A DNA stretch of 64,000 bases from Terebella lapidaria (GCA_949152475.1 OX424560.1:19903106-19967105), one strand, 5' to 3'; shown: positions 46,076 to 58,699, counted from the first letter of the stretch. The notes: generated by a model from the letters alone, not told the origin. Program-made: numbers and translations.

Positions 46076-46219
46076 TAAAAATAGGGACTTGGCCATGACA
46101 AAAGAATCATGAACTATGATCATGTAGACTGTGCACATTTAAAGAAATACTGATCAGATTAGTAACAATGTCTCGAATTTGTTACTGTCCATCATCTCAC
46201 ATATTTTCAGTATTATTAA

Positions 46220-46770
46220 AGCTACTGCCTTCGAATGTATGCAATATTTTTCAAAACCCGCAAAATCGCCACAATTGTTTTGTGAAACACATCTAATGCA
46301 ATATAACAAAGGTGTCCTCAATGATTTTGACGATTACAGTCCGTCCGAGTTGTATTTTCATCCGTTTTAATACCCATTTTGTACCGGTTTTGTAAATAGA
46401 CAAACGAAGTGTATCCATCAAACCTGAATGTAAACAAATGCCCAAATTGCGCTTAAAAGTCCACATCAAGTACATTTTCCAGTTCATATGTGCATATATA
46501 GTATAGGTATGCCGTAATAATCTGTGGTATACCATGATGTACATGGCATTGTCAGTCTATCTCGCACTTCTATGCTTTGTTTACATCTGCGTGTGATGGA
46601 TACAATTTCTGTATTTACGCGAGAACCGCCTGTCCAAATGAGCAAAATTTCCATGAGGACTGGTTATTTTCATTACATTTGATGTAAGTATGTCTCATTC
46701 AGTTAATTTAGCATGTTTAATATGAAATACAGTTTTCAAAAAATTCTGACTGGTTTCGAAGGCAGTTGCT
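46220..46770. mobile_element. TTAA-flanked non-autonomous DNA transposon, 551 bp
   Basis: The terminal inverted repeats are 16 bp, AGC(T/A)ACTGCCTTCGAA, with one mismatch, between direct copies of TTAA (46216-46219 and 46771-46774). Unit A has a single TTAA at the aligned position (23519-23522) and no insert, which confirms a transposition event. TTAA targets are typical of piggyBac-type transposases, but the ends are not the usual CCC-starting kind. No coding frame for a transposase is seen. Confidence 0.85.
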
Positions 46771-49664
46771 TTAAGCGCATAAAGCACTTGCAATGCATTG
46801 ATAAGACTATGACTACATAATGGCCACTAACCTGACGTTTTCTTGCACAACATGTACTCAAGTCGCCCTTTGATATGACTGTTTCAAATAATATTTATTG
46901 CCTGTGCAAATAAAATTCACCAATGATTAACCATAACACAAAGGTTCATTGAAAGCAGGCAATCATATCAAGATGATAAGGGTGATCCTGGGTTGTAGAC
47001 ATTGATATAACCACAGGCAGTATAATTTCTAATTGGCCTTCGACTGATTAACGACCTGCTTGGCAATGCAGCTGGTCGACGTTATCAGTTTGTGATAGCT
47101 GGTTAATATATTGACAGAATAGTGGTAAATGGATTCACAACTTAGGGAGTCACGCTGATAAACAATTACTCATTGGGACTGTTTATGGACTCACCATTCC
47201 AAATTGTCTGAAAACATATATTAGAATTGTAATCGTTGTTTATCGCTCCAGTTTGTTCATTGGTTTTCAATGAACAGTTTCAATGAACGAATGCAGTACC
47301 AATTTTAAAAACGGCACATTGGCAAAACTGCAAGACAAGTATGGTGGACAAACCCCTGTTTGGTTGACAATTTGATTTACGAGTTAAAGTGTTTCCCATC
47401 ATTTTTTTCCCACACATGTTCATATTATTAATGATAAATGCATTGACCAATAATAAAAATACTTTCTGTGCCAACATAGTGACCAACAGTACGATGACCG
47501 GTTGATCGTTCCTCTATCAAGATCCCAATTTAGGTATTATACTGCTTCCATGTTATCGATGTTCGATACCTCAAATAAACCTCATAATCTTCATATAAGG
47601 ATCATCGATAATGAAAATTGTTTGCACTGGCAGCAAATATTAATTGGAGCAGTCACATCAAAAGACAACTTGAGAACATGTTTACTCCTGTGAAAGGTAC
47701 TCCTGTGACCGTGGCACATTGTCTGACAATCTGTTTGCCCATCCATTCATGGAGAGTGATAATTAACAAATCAAAACGTGGTTATTCTTAGTAATATTTG
47801 CTAATTATGAACAACATGTTACTACAGTGGCATTATGTAGCTATATATTAACCACCACATAGATGAATACCATGCCATACAATTAGGAACACTTGCAATA
47901 AAACGTAGGTTCTAAGGTGAATGGCTAGTTCCTGGAATACATTTTCATTGGTAAAATGTGCCTCGCCCGCAGCAGTTCATTTGCTTACTAAACCAATAGA
48001 ATATCGTGCCATGGTTGACAAAAGAATTTGAGACAAAGAAGCTATACAGATTCGATAAACTACAAATAACTGCAGTTCAATAAATTTCCCATTCCAGACG
48101 TGACCCACGAAGTTTCTAAATATGCACAGACTACATAATAACATATAATGCAAAGTATCTCATTGGCAAAAGGATATATCGGCCTATAAAATTCATAGTA
48201 TGGAGACAAACAGAGCAAAACATAAATATTGTATCTGCAGACACACTGGCGTCATGGCGGTAAACAAGCTGGTCAAATATCAATTTTTCAGAGCGCAAAT
48301 TGGACGTTGGTAAAAAAACAAGTTTGCTTCCTATAACCAGCATGATTACCATTCCAACTTGTGGTGATAAACGTGACCTGCGCACTAGTAGTGATGTTGA
48401 TTTTTATCCAGTGGTAGTATATATTGAATAGTTGTGGCTTTGATTGCCAACTAATAATGTTGGCATGTGGCTTTCATGCAAACATTCTTCCTAGATGGCA
48501 TCTCGAACTGTCATAAATCTGTTACTGAATATGTCGCTCGTTTACCCACTGGTCGTATTTCAAGAACGAATTCACTTGTAGAATGCAAAATAATTACGGG
48601 GCCTGTTGCATCGTAATCACCATCATCACACGGATTTTAGTATTGACGACTCAAAAGATAGCTCAAACATATGTATTTTGTGACATACACAGTCACAAAA
48701 AAAAAATAGTTTTCATATTACTCTTTGCATCAGCCAAATTTTATCATACTACACATTGCCGCATATGAATGTTCACATTGCAATAATCCATACCAACTAA
48801 CGCTGGTTAAAATAAGAAGAACATCAAAAAAAACTATGAATTGTTTAGTCATGGAGATTTTCAGAAGATATCACCAGCGTACCACCCAAGTCGAAAATCT
48901 GACAATACATGATTGTGATTGAAATTGTGAAGTTGTACCACAACATACTGGTCTTGGAAAACAGGCCAAGAAAAACAAGATTGACCAAATATATTTACGT
49001 CAGCAATGCAAGCCGTCTACAGCCCACACACAAATTGATCACACTAACGGGACCTTGAAATGGATGACGACAGGAGTTCTAAATAAATACCGACTATAAA
49101 AGCGATTCGCAATAGTAAAGTGACGTTTAGGGAAGGAGAAAAGTTGATTTGTGCACTTGTCATTTGCTCGGTTATATCAGACGGGCTATTAGAGCTACCT
49201 TCATAGTCAACTGGAGAGTGCTCAGCGTCACCAGTGATAGCCATCGATCGCTTCTTTTACATGCCTAAATTTGGGTTATTTTTGTCAATATTTCAGTATT
49301 TTGCAGGGGTATGGATGAGTGATCAATAATAGGAAAATTACTATTCTTGTCGTGTAGTAGTAATATATTTATGGCATTTTAAATATCAAAAATAAACTGA
49401 ACATCATAAACTGAAAACCATGTTACTAGTTGTATTGAACAGAATTACACCGAATGACATTGCAGAAGGGCTGGAGTAATTGGTTCCTAATATCAGGAAC
49501 TAGGCCGAGCCATGGATAACGTGCTGAAAGTTTTGTCAACCAGGACCAGGATTGTTCTGTGGTTCTCTTGTTTTTTTTTTTGTTCCGAATGATTGATTTC
49601 AAGAAGGACACACGACTGTCGGTTTTTTCTTGTGAATGTGTATTTGTCCTTCAATGAAGCACCA

Positions 49665-49928
49665 ACATTTCGTTGTCCACGTGACTAAATCTTGAGGTTG
49701 TTTGGATGAGTTACCGCTAGCAGTGTCTTCTGGAAAGTGTGTACTTGGTTGCTTGGGCGAGGAGAGTGCACTTGCGTCACTGTCGTAGTCGTCGGGAACT
49801 GGAATGTATGTTGCGTCCGTTTGTTCATCCCTCGGAGCTGGTATGGATTCCTCATCCTCTGACACACCAAAGGCCTTGGTTGTCTGAAAATCCGCAGCAA
49901 ACTCGCTGCGGAGCGCCATGTGTATCAT
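49665..49928 (-). other. Candidate exon (unit B), paralogue of 37560-37770
   Basis: The frame reads AADFQTTKAFGVSEDEESIP, then APRDEQTDATYIPVPDDYDS and SGNSSKQPQDLVTWTTK. It is open further 5' than unit A, which has a stop just upstream of the shared part. The spacing to the other candidates matches unit A. It could encode a cytoplasmic tail with a YIPV sorting-type motif; this is inference. Confidence 0.3.
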
Positions 49929-50179
49929 AAATGTCCAGCGGTGTTGCTTCGTTTGACGTGGAAGCTTGACATATGGTAGTATACATGTATTAAAAGATGT
50001 ATTAAATAGTTTATTGAAAGATAGAATATAACTAGATCTATATTATTAATATACATTGTATTACTGGTACGTATACGATATTCTAGTACACAAGAAACAT
50101 GATATCCCATAGAAGGTCTGTGTCGCTGACATGACACATGTCTATCCCTCATTATATAACATTATATGATGACACTGAC

Positions 50180-50239
50180 CTATGACACTGGCATATGTCT
50201 CTGTTTCCGCTGTGCTCTCCAGCCTTTCAGTCTCGAGAC
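50180..50239 (-). other. Candidate 60-bp exon (unit B), paralogue of 37994-38077
   Basis: Same acceptor-like (CCCGCTAG) and donor (GTCAGT) borders as unit A but 24 bp shorter, keeping the frame LETERLESTAETETYASVI. The YASV end resembles tyrosine motifs of receptor tails. Confidence 0.3.
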
Positions 50240-50704
50240 CTAGCGGGATACAATGGAAAGATACATTCAGCGATTCTGGAAATCATGGCGACTGCAATAA
50301 AATAAATCAGCAAATAAATATGGTACGTAGTGACACTTGGCACTGAATTGGCAATGGCCTGTTACGTTTTTGTGTTATTTTACTACTCACTTCTTTTACT
50401 GTACTGTCTGTATGAATAGTAGATCCAAGATCTAGATTTATTTATTTACTAGCCCAGATTTATAGTACTACTAGACATCTAGTCTAGATCCACTCTAATC
50501 CTGACTTCCAGGAATGTACATTGACTCTGACCTCTGCACTCATCAGGATCTACCGATAGATCAATTTCAGCCGAGTCTGAATGTTCATCAATTACTTGAT
50601 CGGTCTCTCCATACAAAAACATCGTGACATCCAGAATCGGGCTGGCCTGGTGATCCGTGCCAGTGGACCGAGTGTTGGGGAAGCCATCCCAGGGGTCGAG
50701 GAGG

Positions 50705-50989
50705 TCACAGTGACGTCAGGGTGCCCATGCTCATCAACACTGGCTCTGTCGCTGGTCGAGGTCTAGGGGTCGGTGGATGAGGGGGTTGGTCCGGACTGGC
50801 TGGAATGTTTTCCATATCAATTTGAAATTCGATGTACTCGTCCACAGTCATGTCCACCACAAAACTGCGTATTCCAATGTCCCAGCCTGGTAAATCACGG
50901 TCCATGGAAGATCGAATAGGTACGATGTTTTGCATTGCAAAAAATGCCATGATCACGCGGAAAGTGAAAAACATTTCAAAAAAATTAGG
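50705..50989 (-). other. Candidate exon or pseudogene segment (unit B), paralogue of 38334-38823
   Basis: The frame contains FFAMQNIVPIRSSMDRDLPG, VDEYIEFQIDMENIPAS and the Pro-rich PPHPPTPRPRP, then stops. Unit A is open beyond that point but closed within. The acceptor-like AG present in unit A is changed here. Together the copies look like decaying paralogues. Confidence 0.3.
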
Positions 50990-52386
50990 TTTGCTATCCA
51001 GTTTAGAATCTAGCATCTATACTATCATCTAGTGAGTAGAAAATCGACGACGAACGACACCTACCGAATCGACTAGAGAAACTATTTTCTTTTTGTGCAG
51101 TTATGTTCAGTGTGTTATTGGGTTCCAATGCCACACGGTAGATTCGCCTTGTTTTGTGAATTGATCTCATTTTACTGAAAACAATACCCCTAAAACAACA
51201 TATGCCGATGAATTATTGCCATTTCGTTATTCTAAGCTCCAAATCATGTCATGTTACTTTTGAGTGCTAGAACTGCTCTCACCATTGGACGGAAATGGTG
51301 GAGTGCGAGAAACACATATCTAGAACCAGGTTGGAAACCAGAGGTATTGTGGACCTCGCGTACGAAATATTATCATTTCATACGAGAACAACAGAACAAT
51401 TAGTAATCAACCCTAAGCAAAATATAACTTCTATTCCACATTGGTATTTTCCTCCACATTGGTAAACTGCCATTTTTCCCGAGAAATCACTCACATCCAA
51501 TATTCATTAAATAATTTTGCGGTGTGTAATGTCATAAACATGTGAGATCCATCTATTGCCATGACAACTGGCGATGTATCTGAGGTCATGATCTGAAAGA
51601 ATCCAGTTAGCGATGCTGCTTTTGATGAGCACTAATGTATTGACAGAGATCAGCTGGCTATAGATGTGAGCAATTGGTGAATAGCAAAGAGACTATTATG
51701 GGTAAACGTTTCCGTATTAGGATGATACAGCATTTAGAAAGATACTTTGTTTTCCCATAGATTTTTCATATAGTTGAATCCAATAAAATCCAATATATTG
51801 CTTGTACCCACATATTGAACAAATACCAGTAATTATTTACGTTAACAAGATTCGTTTCCCAGCAGATCTTGCATCAATCGGGACATTAACTCAGGGATTA
51901 TACCGCTTGTGTAATTGACAAGGTCCACAGCACGAGATAAAGCTCCTCGTCTGGGTATGGGAGTGTGCTTTCAATTAACCTTCTGTGGCATGTGTTTTTG
52001 TGTAGTGACATGTGTTTGCACTAGCAGCAAACAGGCTGCAGCACGCCTCGGAATATGGTATAAATTGTGAAACAAAAAACACCATATTCTGGAAAGACGG
52101 GAATTGACTAAATACATTTCAAGATAGCTGTAGTATCTTGAAATTCAAGTTCATCCAAAAAATCTTCGAATTTGGATATTCATTGTGCTATTGTTCGTTT
52201 ATTCCTGTATTGTACTCAGGCCATTACCATTTCCTGGAAACTTCCTGACCGAGTATTCAGAACCGTTAGTCATGTATTGGTTTTATGAGAGCATTAAATT
52301 GGGTATTGAAGCGAATATGCTTTTAAATTAATATAATTGGTTTCGGCTGTTTCTCCAAAGCTGTTTATGTGTTGTATCCCGTGCAG

Positions 52387-52592
52387 TATGCATAATTGTT
52401 TTAGTATTGATCATTTTCATACTATTTTGTACCTCGACCTGCTCGAGCTGGACCTTCGAAGAGAACGAAGGATGTGAGTTTCCAACAGAGCGGAAAAAGA
52501 GCAGCTCACGAAAAGGAAAGGAAGAGTTAATGAATAACTTGCCAGGGGCGGGTATAGGATTTTGGGAGGGAGGGGGAGGCAAAACATTTTAA
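52387..52592 (+). other. Candidate terminal exon (unit B), paralogue of 40266-40429
   Basis: The hydrophobic helix CIIVLVLIIFILFCTSTCS and the tail motif EENEGCEFPTERKK are conserved in frame after a GTGCAG acceptor-like site. The last part reads into the GC-rich repeat insertion that begins at about 52545, which replaces the end found in unit A. Confidence 0.3.
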
Positions 52593-53300
52593 CCCACATA
52601 GTGGCGAGCGAAGCGAGCCCATGTCGGCGGGGGGTCTGGGGCCCGCTCAGAAGCTGAAAGGATATGCATATCTAGTGTTTTTTTAGAGGTTTCCTTTGGT
52701 CCATCCCCCATTCCCCTGAGATTTTTTTGCATGGCTAATTCGGAGTAGATCTGGGATTTCAGGGAAGGCCCATTTTGTGAAATGTTACTAAGCCAGGTGA
52801 AGCAAGCCCCTGTTGGCCGGGGGTCTGGGGCCCGCTTAAGGGCCCCAGACGCTGAAGGTTTATGCATCCCCAATGATGTGTTCTAGGGCTCTCCTTGATC
52901 AAATTTCCATGGCCTTGGAGAGTTTATGAATACCTGATCTTGAGTGAATCCAGGGTTCTGAAGGAGTGCCAAGATATGAAATGTCGCGAAGCGAAGTGGT
53001 GAAGACCGAAGATCTGGAACCCGCTTGAGCCACCCAGAAGCTGAAGGGTTGTGCAGTGGTGTGTTTTATAGGTTTCCTTTTGTCTATTTCCCATTCCCCT
53101 AAAGAGTGTTTGCATGGCTGATTCAGCCAAATCTAGGATTTTGAGGGAAGGCTTAGTTGTGAAATGTCGTTAAGCAAGTCGAAGCAAGGCCCTGTCAGCC
53201 GGGGGTCTTGGGCCCGCTCAAGGGCCCCAGAAGCTGGCAGTATACGCGTGCCTAATACAGCATCCCAGAGCTCTCCCGGATCTAAGTATCAAGTATTACT
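52590..53300. repeat. GC-rich tandem repeats, two ~390-bp units each of two diverged halves
   Basis: Segments at 52600, 52790, 52985 and 53165 each carry versions of GGGGTCTGGGGCCCGCT followed by AGAAGCTGAA and a GCATGGCT or ATTCCCCT stretch. Halves one and three, and halves two and four, are most alike. The block is absent from unit A at about 40445-40500, where instead a 25-bp direct repeat (GGCAGTGACCTGGATTCAGAT) is found. Confidence 0.65.
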
Positions 53301-53874
53301 TAACTCCCATGAATGCATGATCACTGCAGTTGAAACAAAATATGACAATATTACTTGGTTTTGGACCCCGTCAAAGGATTAAGTGCATTTGGCCATTTAT
53401 TGCTCTCAAATCATTTATAGAAGGTGAAGGGCATAAAGTGCTTTCACTTAGAATAGGCGGGTTGGCTATAGAGTGGATACACTGCTTGTGACATGGTGCC
53501 CCAGAAGTTAAAGCCACTTCCCGGTGTAATTTATCTTGAAAACACTTCCTCTCCTTTCTTTACCCCTTTTTTCCTTCTTTTTTTTCTTCTCTTTTTCCTT
53601 CTTTTTTTTTTTTTGGGGGGGGGGGGGCATATATATACTTACTCAAAAATCGTTCAATGTGTTATGTACCACTATTCTAAAATAACACACTCTTCCTCTC
53701 TTCACAATAGTTACGTTCACAAACAGCTTTGCAAGAATACAACACAGTATGTGCGCACTTTCTCAATTAGAAAAAAATGCGGAAATATATATGTATTATG
53801 TACAGTGCCTGATAAGTGACATTGTAAAAAAACATTTATTTATCGAAGTAATCATGACTGATACCTAATCAACA

Positions 53875-54005
53875 TAATTTACGTGTAAATAATGTTATTT
53901 CCACATAAATAATGTTATTTACTCATAAACAGTTATTTATGCGAAACTTTTTTTCTGCATAAATAATTTTTTTATGCGGAAATAACGTTATTTACGCCGG
54001 AAAAA
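53875..54005. repeat. Array of short palindromes (unit B)
   Basis: Matches 40755-41010 of unit A, with repeated AATAATGTTATTT and AATAACGTTATTTACGC motifs, but is shorter. Confidence 0.65.
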
Positions 54006-54109
54006 AAACATTATTCATTCCTGCCGTGCGTGAGATACTAACCAGATACTGCCTACACGAGATTTTATCTTTCTATTGGTCGATGGGGTAATGCTTTTTA
54101 TCGACTTTA

Positions 54110-57100
54110 CAGACTAGGAATGAATTTGCACATAATATAGGAAACGATGTATGTTAAATATTCTCATGACCTTGAACTTGACCATTGTCCTTATTTTCAA
54201 GGCCAGAGAACTAAATACCTAATATCTCACTTATTATTGAGTTTATAGCTTAGGAATAAATTGTGTACATATGGGAAATGATGTATGTCGAATGTTTTGA
54301 TACCTTGAAAATGACCGTTGACACTCATTTTCAAGGTCAGAGCATAAAACCGCTAATATCTCACTGATTATCGACTTTGCGGCTTAGGATTATTATTGTG
54401 CATATATAGGAAATGATATATGCTGAATATTGTCATGACCTTGGACTGTGACCTCATTTTCAAGGTCAGGTCACAAATGGCTGATATCCCGTATATCACT
54501 GACTTTGCACCTTAGGATTCAACTGTGGACATATAGGAAATGAGATATTCTGAATATTGTGATGACTGTGAATTTGACCTTCGACCTCATTTTCATGAAC
54601 ACAGAACAAAATTGTTAATATCTCGATTCTTATCAACTTTATAGCTTGGCAGTTGGGAATCAATTTTGGACATAGGAAATAATATACACCGAATATTCTA
54701 ATGACTTTTAAAGATAATTCGGACAGGGCCCACAGGCGCCACCCAGCGAACGATATTACGGCTATATCAAAACGTCATGACGTCAGAAAGTGGCATAAAA
54801 TGATCACGTATAGTAACAAGTAATCTAACGAACTGAGCAAGCCCGGCCTAATGTAGGCTATGCCGTAAAATGAATATACATATTTCTAAGTGAATAATAC
54901 CGCGTGGTGTAGGCCTATTCACGGTGATGTGGAGCACGGTGACGGTAGTCGCCGTAGTCATTTTAGCATGTTTACGGCGTCACCATACTCACTTAAGCAT
55001 AACACAATCCACGTCTGGAGCGAAACCAGAGTAGGTTTTGTCGTGTACATTTTTGATTGCCACTATTATGCTGAGCTGTATGAATCTAAAGTTTGATAAA
55101 AAAAAAATACCCTGAAAAAAAATAATGCGTTCATGAGCAAGTGACTCGGAGTGAACATGTAGGAGCACGGTGACGCTGGTGTGAGAGCACGTGACTTTGT
55201 CTTTGGCCTATCTATGCATGTAACGCTCGCATTCAAACAATATTGTCCTGACAAACTAGGCCCATGAGTATAAACTGTAGGCTTTTACCTATGGGTATGA
55301 ACTGAAGGCTTTTACCGAAACGAAAGTCATCGTGAGAGCACCAGGCGGCATGTCAAGCTATCCGTTTCGAGATGCGTGCCGTGATTATTTGCAGCCCTTG
55401 AAATTGGGTAGTGTGCTTGCCACGGAGTTCAGCTAGTAATATACACTAGCACTGTAATAATATATATAATGGAAGTCCAGCAATAGAGTCACGAATTAAG
55501 TGATAAACAGATATTTAATAATAACCCACATGAAACACTGATAAACTTCCAATAGCAGATGGTGAGCCGATGCTCCGACCCAACACTCTTAACCATATAT
55601 GCCTATTATGTCCTAATTTGGACAAAAAAAAAAGATCTCTGGTGCTGACGTAGGCATAATAGTTCTGATGATCACAAAAGTTCTGACACCCGCATACTAT
55701 CATAACCAGGGGTGTAAAAAGTACACCCACGTGTTCGGACATCTGAGCCTGAAAAAGTGTATGTAGGCTTACATGTACACTCCAGAAATTCAAGTCAATG
55801 ATTGCACTTGTAGATGAAAATCTACCTTGGTTTCTAACTATCACAGAAATTTGCGTTGTTAATTTATATGACACGACACAGAGATTCGTTTGAAATTAAA
55901 ATTAATATTATTTTGTTGTAGTAGTTGACAATGGTGTGCACTGCTGCCATAATATCGTGAAATCAATGCAAATAAGTACTGCTGCCGATATCGTCCTCCT
56001 CCGGGACATCGATTACTCACCATGATTGCGAAAAAACGTAAAGACGTATTCCTGGCGGTCAAAAGAAATTTCCCGCCAAAATGGGGCTAATTGGTTCATT
56101 TTTCACCAATAAATTGTCAATATCTCAGAACTTAATTCGGTGACCTATATTTTTTATTTTCTCTACACGTGTATTTTTCAAAGATGTACATCATATAAAA
56201 AAATCAGTGAAATCTGACGACTGGATTTTTTTCTATTGCATTAATAATGATCAAAATTTGCATTTTCCCATTGACTCCCATTATAAAATTAATACAAAAC
56301 ACATGTTCAAAACGTTATCATAACTCGAAAACTAATTCGGTGACATATATATATTTTTTTACCTACTATCCCAGTACTACTTCATGCATAAACTGACGAA
56401 TTTTAAAAGAATTCTGACGAAATTTTTGTTTTGTCCGAATTATCTTTAATTTGACCTTCGACTTCGTTTGCAAGGTCAGAGCACAAATGGCTAATATCTC
56501 GCTTATTATCAGCTTTACAGGCTGTCCACATATAAGAAATAATGTATGCTGACTATTCTCAAGATCTTGAGTTGACCTTTGAACTTATTTTCAATATCAA
56601 AGCTCAGAATGACTAGTATCTCGCTTATTACCGACTTTACAACTTGGGAATCAATTGTGAACATATAGGAAATGATATGTGCTGCATTTTGTCATGACTG
56701 TGAACTTTACCTTGACCTTATTTCAAGGTCAGAGCACGAAGTGACTAATATCTTACTTATTCTCGACTTTCTCGAGTTTGGGAGTAGATTGTGTACGTAT
56801 AGGATCTGATATATAAGCTGAATATTCTCATGACCTTGAACTTGACCTTTGAATGTAATTTCAAGGTCAGAATACAAAATGGCTAATATCGCACTTATTA
56901 TCGACTTTACATCTTGGGAATCAATTGTGAACATATAGGAAAGGATATAGGCTGAATATTGTCTTGAACTTGACCTATGACCTATTTTTCAAGGTCAGAG
57001 CACAAAATGACTAATATCTTGCTTATTGTCGACTTTACAGTTTGGGAATAGATTGTGTTCATATGAGAAATGATATAAGCTGGATATTCTCATGATCTTG

Positions 57101-57260
57101 CCCTTTGACCTTATTTTCAAAGTCAGAGCACAAAATGGCTATTATTACGTTTGTTATCAACTTGATGGCTTAGAAATCAATTGTGAACATACATGAAATA
57201 ATATATGGTGAATATTGATATGACCTTGAATTTGACCTTTAACCTCATTTTTCATTCATA
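54110..57260. repeat. Satellite of ~128-138-bp monomers, interrupted
   Basis: About ten monomers share GGAAATGATATATGCTGAAT, CTCATGACCTTGAACTTGAC, CATTTTCAAGGTCAGAGCA, AAATGGCTAATATCTC and TTATTATCGACTTTAC. Distances between successive TCAAGGTC motifs on the right side are about 138, 128 and 128 bp. A 1.73-kb element splits the array at 54712-56445. One monomer ends unit A at about 41035-41130, and related TGACCTTGAATTTGACCTT is seen at 63608. Confidence 0.85.
54712..56445. mobile_element. TTAA-flanked TIR element, 1,734 bp, inside the satellite
   Basis: The ends are AGATAATTCGGACA and its exact reverse complement, flanked by TTAA on both sides (54708-54711 and 56446-56449). The satellite sequence resumes on each side as if one monomer had been cut. 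Two short direct repeats around TTCGGTGAC(C/A)TATAT lie near the right end (about 56135 and 56335). Frames up to 119 codons show no transposase motif, so it is probably non-autonomous. The TTAA target fits piggyBac-like mobilisation. Confidence 0.8.
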
Positions 57261-57539
57261 ATGGGAGCTGTATGGAGTAAATTCCTAGAACACTTCATGA
57301 TAGATATCGGCAGTATCAAATGGGAAATTATATTGCAGTTTCAATGGTGACCCTAAATTTGACCTTGAAAGTTATGGTTTGAGACTAAACATTTTTTCCA
57401 ATAACCTTTTTTAGCCCTTGGGCTATTTTGTTTTCAAATACACACGATTGAAGCCTATGAACCCTCATAAGCCATTAAAGATACACCAACTAACAATTAC
57501 AAAAGGACGACTCTAAACGAAGTTAATTGTATATGTCAC

Positions 57540-57775
57540 GTACAACTTACCCAAGCCAAAAATATGAAAGAACAGAACAGAATTTATTCAACCTATGTAG
57601 CAAAAACAACAAATGGAATAACAAAGAACTTTCAACTTAGGTTCGTACATAGGCGGGACGCCAGAGGAGTTATCCACTCATCGAGCTGGCGACCCTTACA
57701 ATACGGCGAACGGAAATTTGACTAGAGAACGTAAATCTGTACCAATATGTAATTTTGGAGCACAAAATACTGGTG

Positions 57776-57809
<34 letters not shown>

Positions 57810-58300
57810 TGGTGCGACACAGGCTCTGGCAGACCGTCGGGCTATCCAGGGTTCTATCCCTGCGGCGAGGCCGGCCAGCAACATGCCCACGTGCGCGAGT
57901 TCTGTGGTGATGCTCCCATGGCATCTCAGGCTCTGCATACGGTTACATTACCATAACTAATGTATATGTTGTATGATGTTGATGTTGATGTGTTATGATG
58001 TGATGTATGCCAGACGAACTGTTACCTGGTTGTAGTTCTAGTAATTACGACGCCCGCCCGTAATAATAATGAGATTGATAAACTAATTTACGTTATCAAT
58101 CCAGGCCATCTAGAATCAACACACGCGATTGATCACACTAAGAGAACCTTGAGTTTGATGACGTACTGGAGTGGTAAATGAATACTATAGTGATTTGGTA
58201 ACGTAGCTTCATCTAAATTGATTCGTACTGGAGTGTTGATGACGTATTGGAGTGGTAAATAAATATCGATGGTGTTGCGGTAATTGACATGGCTTCAGCC
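57540..58300 (+). repeat. Unit C, first piece, with an inserted SINE-like segment and (AAT)n
   Basis: ACCCAAGCCAAAAATATGA at 57549 matches 36793 in unit A. TTGATCACACTAAGAGAACC at 58130 matches about 36950, followed by a GATGACG..GGAGTGGTAAAT stretch present twice. About 500 bp between these has no counterpart in unit A. It contains (AAT)n at about 57776-57808 and a GGGTTCTATCCCTGC stretch resembling a pol III B box, so a tRNA-derived SINE is possible but unproven. Confidence 0.5.
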
Positions 58301-58699
58301 AAATTGATTTGGTATCTGTGACACTAGGATTCGGTAACTGACAATTCATCAGCTTAATGAGATCCAGTCTTAGCCCGTGTTAACTGCATCAGCACGGGTT
58401 AAAGATATGTATTGTTGGTGATAAGAATGTATATCCATTTTGGTTGAAATTTCGTATCCTGCAGTGCCTGTAGCAGACGTGCCAGTGATCGAGATAGGCA
58501 GCTTCACATTTGAATAAATCGTTATTAAGGTGGCTAATTCCTAATCATCCGTACAATAATTTAGACACCAGGTCCGGAGGTCCCTATAACTTATTTTGAC
58601 TTTTTATTTTTGCAAAATAATGGTAGGTAGGAAAATCGGATAAAAGCGGTTGCCATGGCAACGGAAAAAGTGAAAATCACATGATTGCCTAGATAACTC

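Larger units (their letters stand above)
41164..54215 (+). repeat. Large tandem duplication, unit B
   Basis: Collinear paralogue of unit A. The junction with unit A lies at about 41130-41165, where the lone satellite monomer of A gives way to AAACATGATTTCAT, the start seen at 17106. Unit B lacks the LTR element and the LINE fragment. It has its own insertions at 44225-45321, 45894-46018, 46220-46770 and about 52545-53630. Confidence 0.85.

Noticed and set aside
53493-53819. 108-codon plus-strand frame with Phe/Leu-rich run
   Set aside because: It is a translation of a pyrimidine-rich tract and G homopolymer.
57836-57880. tRNA gene or SINE head around GGGTTCTATCCCTGC
   Set aside because: Only a B-box-like stretch is visible; no cloverleaf or convincing A box, so kept only as a note in the unit C entry.
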